Positions 21,938-34,481 of a stretch of DNA of 64,000 nt are shown here, piece by piece; the stretch's first letter is position 1, and every line of letters starts with the position of its first letter. Under the pieces are notes generated by a model, which had not been told where the DNA came from, made no database searches, and saw only the letters and a program-made list of their open reading frames with translations. The stretch comes from Ophiobolus disseminans. Its lineage: Eukaryota > Ascomycota > Dothideomycetes > Pleosporales > Phaeosphaeriaceae. The stretch is taken from positions 496,001 through 560,000 of the forward strand of contig MU006237.1 of assembly GCA_010093685.1 (NCBI GenBank), in the 5' to 3' direction. The translations under genes and the position numbers were made by a program.

Positions 21938-24501
21938 AGTCGCAAGGTCGTGCTACGGGCGAGTGTCTTGGAGGTGCGCTGTGATAATGGGATAACTTGA
22001 CGATAATACCCACAAAGTCACTGTAGGGAAGTAAGTTTGGCTGTTGAGTGTTTGTCTTGGTGGGGCCGCAAGTGAGTTTAGGAAGCGGGTTGATGACGAC
22101 AAAGATCGTGACTTCTTGCCAAGACATCCGTCCCACGTCGCAACTGCGCTTTACACTCCGATGCCTTCAGCAACGACACGACGAACCCTCAACTTCAACA
22201 AGAAGCTATCTGATTCTCACCCCACGAGTACAAAAACCGGGCCGACTCGAGCTCGCTATAGCCTGCTCGTCTTACTCGAAGTCAGCTGTCCACCAGCACC
22301 ACCAGGCGGACGGCAAGCCCCCAATTTCGCCTGTCTTACGGCACCTGCATCACCGGCAAACAAGCCCAATCTCACCAGCTGTTGGCAATTATTCAACACC
22401 GTCCAAACGGTTTGTGTATCAAAAAATTGACAATATTTACTTGAATTTGTTGTTCTTATTCGTATTATTGTTGGGCTGAAGCTGCCGGAACAGATTTTCT
22501 CCTTCCCGAGACACGAGGCAACCAGGAGCCACTGCAACAGGGGCAGGATCATCTCCTTCATGCATACAATGGACGCTATGAAGCTGGCCAGCTCCGCGGT
22601 GCCATGATCGTCGCTGTTCCGTCATTTCCACCGCCACCTGAGGTCAAGGCTTGCAATCGATAGTCTGCTAATTTTCCGAGCCCCTCGGCGACCTCGTAAA
22701 CTATTACGCTGCGCTGAGCGCATACGACAACTATTTTCAACTGTAATTTTATTTGTCTGGAGCTGTCCCCTTTCCCATGTGCCTGACTCGGCGCACGCCG
22801 ATGCAAGAGACCGAAGACGTGGACAACCGGAGACGATTTCTAACGCCAGGCAAACGCTCCCTAGTTTTCTCTACAGCCTAGGAATACGGGGGCTCATTTC
22901 CAACAAAATGTTAGCCCTCGGGAGACTGACAGAGGGATGCCGATCAGCTTGGGACAAACAGTGTCCGAATTGTTACCGAATCTGGCAATGCACGATGCAA
23001 CAACGGAGGCGTTGGATATTAAATCACATTGCAGCCGATCAGCCTGCAAGTTTGATTTCAGAACCCGACACTGGCTCAAAACGAGCCGATGTGATTGCTG
23101 CATCTTGCAATGACCCGGGAACAGTTGGACAGTGAATGCGGTCAAGCGAGGGTTTCGTTTGGGCGGATGTCTGCCGATTCCATCTTGGTGCGACACCGCT
23201 TCGCCTGTCAGGCGTTGCCCAGTGGGTGACAGCGCACGTGAAACAGGAGTGGGTCGACACGCATCGTGCCACTTTGAACCCGTCGAGACGAACCGCTCCT
23301 TTTCACGAACAATTCGAGAAGCTGGACCTGTATTCGATGCCAAATTGTTGCGCACCCGGCAATGTCATTGTACAGTAGGGCAGACGTAAGGGCATGGAGA
23401 CGGGCAGGCGGCGGCAAGTGTGGCTTGCGCACACGAAAAGCTTGCAGCGCTCAATCCGGTGTGAAAGAGGCGTTGCGCTGTACCTTCTCCGGCTACGCGC
23501 CATGTTCCTTCCCCTGCCAAGCACACAAATGTGGATTCATGGGCCTGGCTGGAGTGCCGCTTTTCCTGTTCCTGTGGCCCCCGCTCGGGTTCAGGGGTAT
23601 GGCGGGACGAGGAGCGAATCATGCCTTTGTCAGCCCGCCAACACGACATCGCGAAGTTTGAAGGCTTGACATGACTGTATCGTGGCGACTCTTTGTTTAT
23701 TGTGGAATTCTGTGGTGATGCCTACCACTACAAGTCACCGACTGTCAAAGAGATGGGTGGTCGCCGATTCACACGAAGACGTGACAGAGCATCGGTCCTT
23801 GTCTTCGAGGGTTAGCTCCATGTACGACTTTTCGCACCGCCTCAGCACCAACGCCGCGCAGGGCTGGCTCCTTATGGGAACGCCGGGATCCACGTTTTCA
23901 AACGCTACCATGACCAGAAGAGCTAAAGCATCCCAGCTGGTCTTCCTTTTTCGGCGGGCGTGCAGCGCTCGACCGAGCTTGATTGGCTACCAGCGTTGCG
24001 TCGCGAGCTAGCATTGTGATCCAGGCTGTCATCCACTTTTAGATCGTGAGAGAACGTGCCGACCATGACTATTGAGCTTAGCAGCGCGCGCGCCTGCTGG
24101 AGCTCCTCATTTAGTCTTTTACCTCGACCTCCTCGCATCTCACCCTGCTCCTTGATTCCCAGGTGTTCGCGCTTCACAGTCTCTCGTTATACAGTGTGAT
24201 TCTCTCACACGTCCTTTCTTTGAAGCAAAACTCTGCCCTGCTGTATCTACATTGCGCGTCCGTGTTGGATTCCCTTTTTGCCTATTCTCGACCTTCCCTT
24301 CCAGGCCTGTCACCTCGTTTCATCGACTCGGAATCTATCCGGACAATCCACCGATCTCCCTATAATCCCGAGAGGATCGTCAACATTCGCCTGTACCACG
24401 TTGGCAATTTGCTCTGAAAGCGAGATTGTCACACCTCATCCGGACGTCCCACGAAGCATTGTAACAAACGAAGCTTGGTCTTTGATCCTTTCATATTCGC
24501 A
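21938..24501. other. Long divergent intergenic region
   Basis: About 2.56 kb between the Nudix gene (minus) and a plus-strand gene. Many ORFs of 60-150 codons overlap on both strands around 22040-24180, with no motif. CT-rich tracts at about 24120-24420 lie just upstream of the next gene and may be its promoter and leader. Confidence 0.45.
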
Positions 24502-26042
24502 ATGGCCGCATCAAATTGGTTTGGAGATTTGCAGTTGGCATACAAGTACATGTAAGGAGCATGGCTCGCTTGCGTGGCCCGGGCTAATGATTCCAGTGTT
24601 GTGTTCTGCGGTCTGCTTGTTTTGGTGTTTTGCGCTGGATTGGTTAAAGTGTTCTTCGATCGCAGAAAGTCAGTGTACTCGCTCAATGATGCACGCACCT
24701 CTTACTTACACACTTTCCAGGTTGAAGAAGTTTGTGAAGAAAGAGGAGCTGGAGGCTGGACCAAAAGAGGATACGGTGGAACTCAACCAACGCGAGAAGG
24801 ATGAGGGAGACCTATTCGGCATCCGCGCCATCGAGGCCGGCTTCTATGCTGGTGTAGCCCAGTCGCGCCCGACTTCAAGAGCTGGATCTGTCATCAACCA
24901 TCCGGCTATGAGCTCCTCCACTCTGGTTGGCGGCGGCGTCAACTCCCCTTTGATGAAGGGTCATTCGAACAACAACAGCGTGCTTAGCTTGAACCTGGGC
25001 CACACTACCCCATCCTCGAAGTTACGCCCGTCCGAGGCCGAATTGACTGGAAAGCACGGAGCAGTTGACATGTCACTACGCGTGCCACCATCGCCTGGAC
25101 TCCCACGAGGCCAGTCCTTTGCGGGTTCCGACAGCGGTTCTGACGATGGCTTCACCTCTCCTCGTAGCATGTCTCCCCGATCAGCCGACTTCAACCACCA
25201 ACACTACGCACCCGCGCCCAAAGTCGCCATGCCCGATGCGCTCCAAGTAACATACCACGGCCAAGACAGCAACGCTCGGTCACAAGCCGCCTCCTTCAAC
25301 AGCACCCCTGGTCAGTCGCCCACTCCTCCTTCTCCCGGCAACCCACCGGCGGCACGACTTCCTACCCTCCCCGGCACCACCCTTCGCAAAGAGTCTCGCT
25401 CGCCGTCGCCCGAGTATTACAACCCGCGTGTGCGTGTTGAGCACCCGAGTAGGTAGTGTCTTTCCTGGTGTGTGTTGTGTAATTTTAGCATTTAATAGAT
25501 TTATGGACGTCCAACCTGACTTATTCTAAGCTTCTGAGCCTGCACAACCCTCCACCGCCCCGACCCTCCAAGCAAAGACATACGCTCCAGCAACAGCGCA
25601 CAAACGCGACGGAAGTGACGCCAGCAGCACGTACAGCCAGAACAGATTGAGCACGTTCGACGCATACAAAGCGTATCAGAAGCAATCCACCCGTGCTCCC
25701 TCGGCGGCATCGAGCGAGCCCTACGACTACAACTTCTCCTCGACCGACGACTCGAGAGGCACATCGGTGATCATGTCTGTCGACAACAACCAGGGCGAAC
25801 GACGACCCAGCGAAACGAGCAACCACCTCGCCCTGCCAACGCAAAACGGCCAAGAAGCTCGATTGAGTGAGTTCTACGACTCGTACTACCGCGACTCGCA
25901 AGTGGGGCCGGTCCAAGTCCTGGACGCAAAGCGCATCGTTGGCCGGCACTCGACCATTGTTGAAGTCGATACGCCTCTTGCGTCGCCCATGTTTCCCAAG
26001 GCGATGCAGCATCCCCAGCCCCAGCCTGGTGCGGCGTTCTGA
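24502..26042 (+). CDS. Membrane-anchored disordered protein, unknown role
   Basis: I do not recognise a characterised family. Exons 24502-24551, 24597-24668, 24721-25448 and 25531-26042 give 453 residues, in frame. After a short start (MAASNWFGDLQLAYKY) comes one transmembrane helix (VVFCGLLVLVFCAGLVKVFF), then a basic/acidic juxtamembrane coil with DRRKLKKFVKKEELEAGPKE. The remaining 390 residues are low complexity: Ser, Pro and Gly dominate, with many SP and RxxS sites such as SPRSMSPRSADF and RKESRSPSPEYY. It is probably a single-pass protein with a long phosphorylated cytosolic tail. The 25449-25530 intron is supported only by phase and by continued coding character; stopping at 25456 would give a shorter form. 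Confidence 0.72.
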
Positions 26043-26934
26043 ATGAACAGCCGTTGATTCTGAGCGCGGCCGCATTTGTGGTCGTTCATTTTCTTTATTG
26101 TTCCTCGGCGATTCGCAGGGTGGGCCCTTTTCGCGTCTGCCAAAATGGCGTTTTTCTGCACATTAATGGGCATTCGATCTTTACATTCGCGGATGGATAT
26201 TTTTCAGGACGGAGTGCGACCACAAGGTCTTCTTACGTGGACAACGGGTGAGGCTTGGAGGGATTCGTACGGATGACGAGATGAACGCGGCGCACACACA
26301 CACACATACACACTTACCGGACCTTCTACGACGGAACGCTTCTTGCGCTGTACTTACCATATTTTATTATGGCTATTTTGTAATTTCTAGTAAATAATGC
26401 GCCCTCTTGGGTGGCAGTGGATTGGATGCTATTTGGACTGTTGATATCAATACGAGCTTGCCAGAGCCAATTTTGGAGCAAAGAAGACTTCTGAATTGAT
26501 GACCAATGGATGATGCAGTGGATTCACGTGCGACAGCAGAAGATGGTCCCATAGAGGATGCGACGGGTTGTTGCGTGTGGTGGGGGATGAGATGACCTTC
26601 ACGCCACTGCCCCCTGGCACTGGAGCCGCGGCTTTGTGCCCCTGGCAGAAAAGACTCACCGCCGCCTGTCAAATGCACGATTTGGGCGTGCAGCATAGCA
26701 ACTTAAGATCGCGGATTCGCCACTGACAAGCGGCGGACCAGCCAATCTTTTAGCTGCCAGACGAGCTGCCAGAGCCACGCCATTCCCTCGAGCTACCGTT
26801 CTGACGTTTGCATTCACGACGTCTCACCGGCCCGCTGCAAACGACTCACACTATTGAATTGCGCTTCCATTCTCACTGCACACCAATCTCCCTGCCATTT
26901 GGGACTGTCAACAAGCTCAGCTACAGCCGCCACT
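26043..26934. other. Intergenic region with (CA)n microsatellite
   Basis: About 890 bp holding the 3' UTR of the previous gene and the ERG1 promoter. A short CA repeat sits at about 26292-26312. No motif-bearing ORF is seen, and I did not find a clear sterol response element by eye. Confidence 0.45.
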
Positions 26935-28537
26935 ATGCTCACAATGTTCTCCGGCACGAAAATAGCAGGCTTACCGCCGAGCGTCACAGCGTCGCCGCCA
27001 CCACCGCAACTACGCGCGCGCAGGACATGCACGATACCAGCACCCACTACCGATTCGACACACACATGCGACTCGCAGGAGAAGCGGCGGCTAGAGCACC
27101 ATGAGGCTGAAATTGTCATCGTGGGCGCCGGTATCGTGGGGTGCGCCGCGGCGGTTGCATTCGGCCAGCAGGGCAGGAGCGTCATCTTGCTGGAGAAGAG
27201 CCTGAAGGAGCCGGACAGGATCGTGGGCGAGCTGCTCCAGCCGGGCGGCGTCAATGCGCTGGAGAAGCTGGGGATGAGGGGTACGCAGGCATGCTCAATT
27301 GCGACAGCAGCAACAGGGAGCTAACAAGACCACAGACTGCCTCGAAGGCATCGATGCGGTCCCCTGCTACGGGTACCAGGTCTCGTACCATGGCGAGCCC
27401 GTCCACATCCCCTACCCTAATAACCTCGTTACCCCGAACCCGTCCAAGTCCCCTGAAGGCCGCTCCTTCCACCACGGCCGCTTCATCTCCAAGCTGCGCG
27501 CAAAGGCCCGCGCAACGCCGAACGTCACTGTTGTTGAGACCACTGTCACCGATGTCGTCAAGAGCGAATACACAAACCAAGTGCTGGGTGTGGAATGCCA
27601 GACGGCAGGCGCAAAGGACTACTACTTCGGCGCTGTGACGCTCATCGCAGACGGCTATGCCTCCAAGTTCAGGAAGGAGTACATACCCCACCAGCCACAG
27701 GTCCGCTCCAAATTCTACGGCCTCGAGATGATCGACGCCGAACTCCCCCTGCCCGGCCACGGCCACGTCATCTTGACAGACGCACCTCCCATCCTCATCT
27801 ACCAGATCGGCACCCATGAGACCCGCATCTTGATCGACGTCCCCGAGGGCCTGCCCAGCGCGAGTGTCAAGAACGGGGGCGTGAAGAACCACCTCCTGAA
27901 CGTCGCCCTCCCCAACCTCCCGCCGCAGACACAACCCGCCTTCCGCCGCGCAATTGAAGATGGAAAACTGCGCTCCATGCCAAACTCCTTCCTCCCTCCC
28001 ACGACCCAGAAAACAGCGGGTCTGATCATGTTGGGCGATGCAATGAACATGCGCCACCCGCTCACCGGCGGCGGCATGACCGTTGCTTTCAACGACGTTG
28101 TTACGCTATCCACACTCCTCTCGCCGCAAAACGTACCCAGTCTAGAAGACACAAGCGCTGTTCTGTCCGCCATGTCGAATTTCCACTGGTCCCGCAAGTC
28201 TGGCTCCTCCGTAATAAACATACTCGCCATGGCGCTCTACGCCCTCTTTTCCGCGAATAACGTCCACCTCACTGCACTCAAGAACGGGTGTTTCCGCTAC
28301 TTCCAGCTCGGCGGCAAGGCTATTTCCGAGCCTGCTGGCTTACTGTCTGGGCTGATTTCGAATCCATTGATACTGGTGTACCATTTCTTCCTCGTGGCTT
28401 TTTATGGCGTGTGGTGTCGCGTGCAGAGCGTCGAGGTGTGGAAGGTGCCGTATGTGTTGTTTGTGGAGAGTGTCTTGATTGTTTGGACGGCGGCCAGTGT
28501 CATTGGGCCGTATATTGTTGCGGAGGTTAGGAGGTAG
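26935..28537 (+). CDS. ERG1: Squalene epoxidase (monooxygenase)
   Basis: The enzyme oxidises squalene to 2,3-oxidosqualene in the ergosterol pathway at the ER; it is the target of allylamine antifungals. Exons 26935-27280 and 27336-28537 give 515 residues. The 55-nt intron (GTACGC...CACAG) splits a Gly/Asp codon and restores GMRDCLEGIDAVPCYGY. Motifs seen: FAD Rossmann VIVGAGIVGCAAAVAFGQQG, then LLEKSLKEPDRIVGELLQPG, the second FAD motif LGDAMNMRHPLTGGGMTVAF, and a hydrophobic C-terminal anchor near ISNPLILVYHFFLVAFYGVW. The start is MLTMFSG, the first ATG in frame; the first 60 residues are unusually Pro/Thr-rich for the family, so the true start could be further in, but no later Met precedes the FAD motif. 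Confidence 0.95.
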
Positions 28538-29204
28538 TGTGTGTATGGGTGTACATATTGAGGAAGTCATTGAGTTTAGAGTGTGTATATTTTCATGGCG
28601 TAGAGCGAAGGCATCGAGGCGGCGTTTCTTGGGTCTTTGATAGCGTATGGCTGACTTTTAGGGTGGGCTAGTAGTAATGATAATTTCAAGCTGCTTTCTG
28701 CGATTTGGGTTGGTATGTGATGCAGGAGGGCTAGTCTGCACTAGCGCGGAATGATGAGGTCGATTGCGACTGCCACCTCAACTTCTGACTTTCCCTCCTC
28801 CACTACATCAGCCCCATGAGTTTCACCCTTAGCGAAAGTTGAACCACGGGTATGGCATCGACATTGTTGTTGCTGCAGCACACTTGCGATCGTTCCTTCA
28901 TTGTTCCTCTAGTTGACCATTCGAGAGTGTCTGAATCCGGGGCTCTTGACAAAGCGGTGCAACGATCAAAGGGATGCCAGACCAAACTTCATTTCGCCAT
29001 TTCGCACACGCAATACGAAGTTGCGTGACTTACGTACATACTTCAATGAATACTAGACATCAAATCAGTCGATCCAGTATTTGCACTTTCTCAGCAAGTC
29101 CACACATCAGCATTTTGTTTCCGGTTGGCGATTCTGAACATGTCGCATCCTCCAGGTACTACCCGGCAGGCCCGCAATCAGCAAATACAGTAGCGCCTAG
29201 CTAT
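28538..29204. other. Intergenic region
   Basis: About 670 bp between ERG1 and the first kinase-like copy. An ORF in frame with that copy extends back to 28974 but has no family resemblance there, so it may be leader or chance. Nothing else supported. Confidence 0.4.
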
Positions 29205-31435
29205 ATGATCAAGATGGCATGGCTCTACGGCATGATCGATGAAGAAGAAGCCTTCTACTATGATTTGCCTGCGGAGGAGCAGGAGGAATTTGCATTGTAT
29301 TTGATCGGACGGAAGGCGATGATCTTGACCAGCGGCGGCGACACTAACGTCGATAACTGGGACGAGGGCAGCGCGAACACCGAATGGGATGACTGTATGT
29401 ATTGCTAGCCTCTATCTGCCACCACTACTAAGGATGAGCTAGGGAGCCCGTTACTACCACTGGCGGTGCTCGTCAGCTATTGGGGCAACGATGACTATGT
29501 TGCACAGAAAGAGGATTGTGTAGATGAGGGGAGAAGACGCAACGATCCTCGCCTTGAAGGTACAAATTTTACTTTTGACGACTTATTACAAAAGTATTAC
29601 GACAATAATATGGCAGCAGCAGACGAAGATAAAAAAAGACGTTCCGTGACTACGTCCGCGGTATGAAGGTCGCAAGTCATGAAGACGAAAACGACAGCAA
29701 GTAATGCTCCTTGCAAAGACCCTGTCTGTACTGATACCATGTAGACGACCTGGAGCAATGGATTATCCGCGAGTGGGAACTTTATGATCCCGAGGATATT
29801 GCCGAATACAGTGAAATTGGGAGAGTCTGGGAGTATCAGGATGCACACCCTAAGCCACCGACCGGAACCACAGGCGGCCATTTATACCAAGGAACGAAAC
29901 CGCCTCCGACTAGAGATGACATAGCTCAGGTTCGACGCGACCTCCAGGCTGTAGGCATTTATTGGAGATTGAGAAGACTATCTACGGAAATCAGCATCAT
30001 CAAGGCTCGCCAGCGTTTCAGCGAATCATACACCCATTTGCAGGCGTTGATGATTACGGTGTGATCAAAGGGGTATGCGCTGGTTAGATTTGCTGACGTG
30101 AAGTAGCTTATAACATCGACAGCGAGTTGCCGTGAAGGTTCAGGGTGAACACGCGCTACCAGATATACAAAGATCGATCGGGAATGAGTTTAACATACAG
30201 CGAAGACTCAACCAAGTACGTTGTCCATATATCTTTGATACCTACGCAATGGCGATCCGACAACGCCCCACCGCCCCATTTTTCCTAGGCTACCTCTACC
30301 TTGAGTATGCGCCTTAGAAAAGTCTACAAGACTTGGTAGATAGTGTGGTCATTGGCACACAGTGAGTTTCGCAACAAAGGTTGGCGTGCACTACTGATGC
30401 AACTTGTAGCACTAGACAGTTTCCGGAGCCACTGCTTTGGATCATCTTTTGAGCACTGGCTGAGGCTCTACACGTAATGCTAACGGGGCGGGCCATCGCC
30501 CCCAACCGGCCGACAGACCTTGAGAGGAACACCCCGAATTCGCATCTTCTAACAGTCGTAGGGTGGCGACCGATTGTGAACACTGATATCAAATTAGGCA
30601 ATATTGTCCTCGGTCATACCCAGCCTGGACACTACCCAGCATATAAGACTCCAAAGATGACCGATTTCGGCCTCGCCTTCGACAACAATAAGTTTTGGAA
30701 CAGAGAAACGAAGAAGTCACACAATAGGCCCGTATGGTACTATCACATCGGAACGCAGGGCTCTCGTCCTCCAGTGAGTTTCTCACCCAAATAGGCCCAC
30801 CCATACTTGCTCACACGTGTAACCAGGAAATCTTCATCCCCATACCCCACAAAACCTACGGCAACGCAGCCGACGACATCCGCACAGACATCTGGCAGAT
30901 GGGTAAAATCATGTTCGCGCTCATGGAGCAAGATGGTATCGAAGCAGACACGTCCAACTATACATTCTCACACCCAAATGCATACACCATGGCCTGGAAG
31001 CGCTACTACCCCGAACTCGATCGCTTGATACAGCGCTATGTCGCCGTTAACCCAAGCGGAAGACCTGGAATCGACTACATACTCTGGGCTACAAGGGTCG
31101 GACTCCAGGACTGGGAGCGCGCAAATGTTGCTGTAGATGGCGCGAATGTGCACGAGAATCTCACGTGGCCCTGGGCGGAGGAGGAGTTTCCGGTTGTTGA
31201 GGAGACTCTGAGGCATCGGCGGTGGGCGACTAAGAGGAGACGTGACGATGACGATGACAGTGACGGCGAGAGTGAAGCTGATGAAGACGGTGAGAACGGC
31301 GAAGAACATGTTGAAGATGACGGCAGCGATGGGAGTAGCGATGGAGAAGTCGACGACGATGGCCACGATAGTGGTTACGCCGATCCCATGCCACCACCAC
31401 GCAAAAAAGCCCGACGCAGCGACCAAAGTACTTAA
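29205..31435 (+). pseudogene. Atypical kinase-like gene, copy 1, inactivated
   Basis: Homologous to the next gene, but broken. Coding pieces: 29205-29394, 29443-29696, 29745-29950, 29995-30072, 30123-30361, 30410-30773 and 30827-31435. Damage: a run of seven A at 29631-29637 is one base off, so the reading frame jumps from ADEDKK to FRDYVRG; TAG at 30315-30317 replaces the residue after LYLEYAP; TGA at 30450-30452 stands where copy 2 has Arg in TIRALAKAL. The kinase parts are still clear: VAVKV (ATP-binding Lys), NTDIKLGNIVLG (catalytic loop) and TDFGLAF (DFG). The tail is acidic with KKARR. The intron at 29697-29744 begins GCAAGT, a GC-AG intron. The 5' end is uncertain. Confidence 0.7.
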
Positions 31436-31938
31436 ACACCGTCGCGCACCTAGGTTTTCTACACTATCCTTGGTGCATGCAATCTCTGCATCAAAATAGC
31501 AAAAACATACAACAGCGGGAATTCGCCAGTGGTCACCCGCCTGACTACTAATCCGCCGGTACGTTGTTTAACTAAAGCTGATCAAACGGGAAGCTGTGGT
31601 CTCAACGTCCTGTGGTCGTATGTGACAGATTATGGAGTTGTGAGATTTATGATGGGGCGGAATGATGGTGAGTTGACTTTGACTGAGCAGAAATTATGAA
31701 AACACTACGTCGCAGCCACAAAATTTGCGGTCCATTGCTTGGGCCACCCACCACATCCGTTTCCGGACAAACGTGAAGACAAAGGCGTTAAGATGTTGGA
31801 TTAAAACAAAGACGTATGCAGGTGTGATAACTGACAATTGCGCATGGCCCTCTTTGTGCCGAACTGACACGACCGCGACTTCCAAATCACAACTTTTGAC
31901 CGCAACAACGTCGACGTCGGAAAGTGAACTCCAACGCA

Positions 31939-34212
31939 ATGGCATCCACATATGACTTCGAAGAGCGCGCAGGCTTCATCTTCGACCTCCATGGCGCAGA
32001 GCAAGTGCTCTATGAGTCCGGCACTCTCGCAAATCCAGAGCACTTCAGAAAGTTCGCCGTCGCCTTCAAGCTCGCGAGATCCGGCGACGATCCTTTGAAA
32101 TGTACACCCCAATAACCAATCGTTACAAGTAGTTGCTAATACAATAAAGGGGAACCGTGCGACCCAGAAGATACCGTCTTCTGCTGGCATCGAGACATCA
32201 AAACCAATCCCGCGGAGTTGGATGGGTGGCTGGAACAAGCAGAAAACACGCCGGATCCGCGCCTCGACGTGCGGAACTTTACAATGGGAAAGGTTATAAG
32301 GAATTACGTGGAGGTGAGGATAACACAGCACAAAGACGTGATGACTGCGCTTGTAAACTTTGCGATTGGGTTAAAGATATGCCATCCGGAGTTGCGGGAT
32401 TACGGTGAGTTCTCGCCTTGGGGAGCTGCATGTGGCTAACACGTGTACAGCACGATGCGACGAGAGAATTCTTGCAGCGTTTAAGCCGCGCCTTAACGCT
32501 GTGAATTGTCGCTTCATTCGCGTGGGTATCAGGCACAAGGAAAGATTTGAGCAGATGAGGAAAGAGGGGAGGAAAGGCGCGCAGACGACCCCGGTTTTAC
32601 ATGTTCCGCCACGCAGGAGGTCGGATGAGAATGTGCATTTATATGACGAGAGTAATACGCCGCCGCCGACGGACGCGGATGTCGACTTTGTGAATACGTG
32701 GAGCGCGGCGCACGAAGAGAGGCCTAAGGGGTCGAGGTGGGTATTTGAGAGGTCAATTTTTCAGAACGAGAATCACAATCTCGCAGCCGGAGGACAGTCT
32801 CAGCGCGTTATTCATTTATTCGCTCTCATAAGCGAAGAAGGGCACATCGAAAGGGTTTGTGAATATTCTTTTCCTTTGCTGAACACGAGCTAATGTGAAC
32901 GCAGCGCATGGTCGTAAAAATCATCGGAGAAGAAACATCTGCAACAGTACTAAACGATCTGCAATTAGAGGCTGGTTACCAACTTACATTAACCGAAAGG
33001 GGCTGTCCGCATATCCTAGCAGCGTACGGCAGTGCCATCCGCGAACGAGACTACAGTCCGCATCTGGGGTACATATACATGGAATACGCCCCCTACGACG
33101 ACTTAGAACACCTCCTCGAAGATAGAGACGATAAGTGCGTTCCCCCAAATCCCCAAATCCCCATTCCACCACCGCCCTAGCTAATCATGCCAATAAACAG
33201 TTCCCCCCAAATTCCCGAACCCGCCATCTGGCTCACAATCCGCGCCCTCGCCAAAGCTCTATATACATGCCAAACGGGCTACACGATCTCCAAATCCGCC
33301 CCCGAGGACGAGGACTACGAACCCTACCCAAACACGCACCTCCACGCCGCAGCATCCTGGAACCCCTTGTTCAACCCAGACATCAAGCCGGGCAACATCG
33401 TCCTCGGCACCGCGTTCCCGACCTACTACCCCGCATACAAGCCTGCGAAAATCATCGACTGGGGCATCACGTTCGTGGGAAATATATACGGCACGCCGGG
33501 AGAGAAGATTCAGATTGGTACAGATGGCTTCCACCCGCCGGACCAGTTCGTTCCTGTGGATGGGCCATATGCAAATACGCCTATTGATCTCAAATCCATG
33601 ACATTTAACGTCGGACTCGTAATCATGGCGCTCATGGAAAGGCACATGTGCTACACGACATCCGCGTCGTACACAGCGCAGCGTACGAGGGGTGCTACAG
33701 CCAAGCGCTCGAAAACTTGATGAATGCGTGTTTAGAGCTTCGGTCTGATGATCGGCCGGGGGTGTGGGAATTGCTGTACTTCACGCGAAAGGGGTTGGAG
33801 ATATGGGAGAAAGTGTATGGGGATGTGAAAGGGGAGGAGGTTCCGAGGTTTGCGGAGTTGGTGGTTGAGGAGGAGGAGTTTAAGGTTGGGGGGTGGGCGC
33901 CGATTGGGTTGGGGGGGACCGGGGAAGAGGGGGAAGAAGAGGGCGGGTGAGGAGGATGTCTCGGGTGACAAGAATTTGAAGAAGGGGCGGTTGGGAGATG
34001 GGGCTGATACGAAGAAGCGGCGGGTAGCTGGTGAGGCGGTGAATGAAGATGCTGGTAGGGAAGCCAGGGAACGTCGGGTGGCATCGGACGAGCTATATTC
34101 GCATCCCGGTCCGACGCTGCGTAAGAAATGGCCGTTGCCGCCGCCTCGAGTGCCTTCTGGAGCTGCGGTTCCTAGAAAACCAAAGAAGAGTGCGGCGCGA
34201 TATGTACATTAG
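31939..34212 (+). CDS. Atypical kinase-like gene, copy 2, with apparent frame breaks
   Basis: Exons 31939-32101, 32150-32404, 32451-32854 and 32905-33134, then from 33201, join in frame. An N-terminal region of about 275 residues (FDLHGAEQVLYESG..., WEPCDPEDTVFCWHRDIKTN) has no family I know. The kinase-like part follows: RRMVVKI (Lys), LEAGYQL, YIYMEYAPYDDLEHLLED, NPDIKPGNIVLG and IDWGITF, a DFG-to-DWG change that keeps the Asp. After VIMALMERH near 33640 the frame ends at 33720, but the next frame continues with HDIRVVHSAAYEGCYSQ, so one base seems missing; a canonical intron could bridge it only by removing a kinase helix. A second shift near the G7 run at 33911-33917 would lead to a basic tail ending at 34212. 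Either errors in the sequence or recent decay. Confidence 0.6.
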
Positions 34213-34481
34213 CAGCTAGATCGTGTATGGATGAACAATCCAGGCAATCGATCACTCCTACGTTGTCAAAACTCGACGGGATACCCTTACGAAAACTCAT
34301 CTATAGAAGTGGAATAGCGAAATCTATTCGATGATCCAAAGGAAATTTTGTGTCAGTGATGATGATTACAGTGAATTTGATTTAGGAAAAAGACCAAATG
34401 AGAGCTAGAAAAATCGGTATAGAGTAAAGGCAAAGAAATTGGAAGCATGGAAGTGGACCGCATGAAAAAGGCAACGAGAAC

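Noticed and set aside
26292..26312. CA dinucleotide repeat
   Set aside because: A short microsatellite without further structure; noted in the intergenic entry only.
27251..28057. 268-codon minus-strand ORF inside ERG1
   Set aside because: It is antisense to a highly conserved coding exon and has no recognisable content.
33590..33680. Intron GTAATC to TACGAG joining the two frames of kinase-like copy 2
   Set aside because: It would remove a helix matched by copy 1 (VIMALME / IMFALME), so a frame break is more likely.
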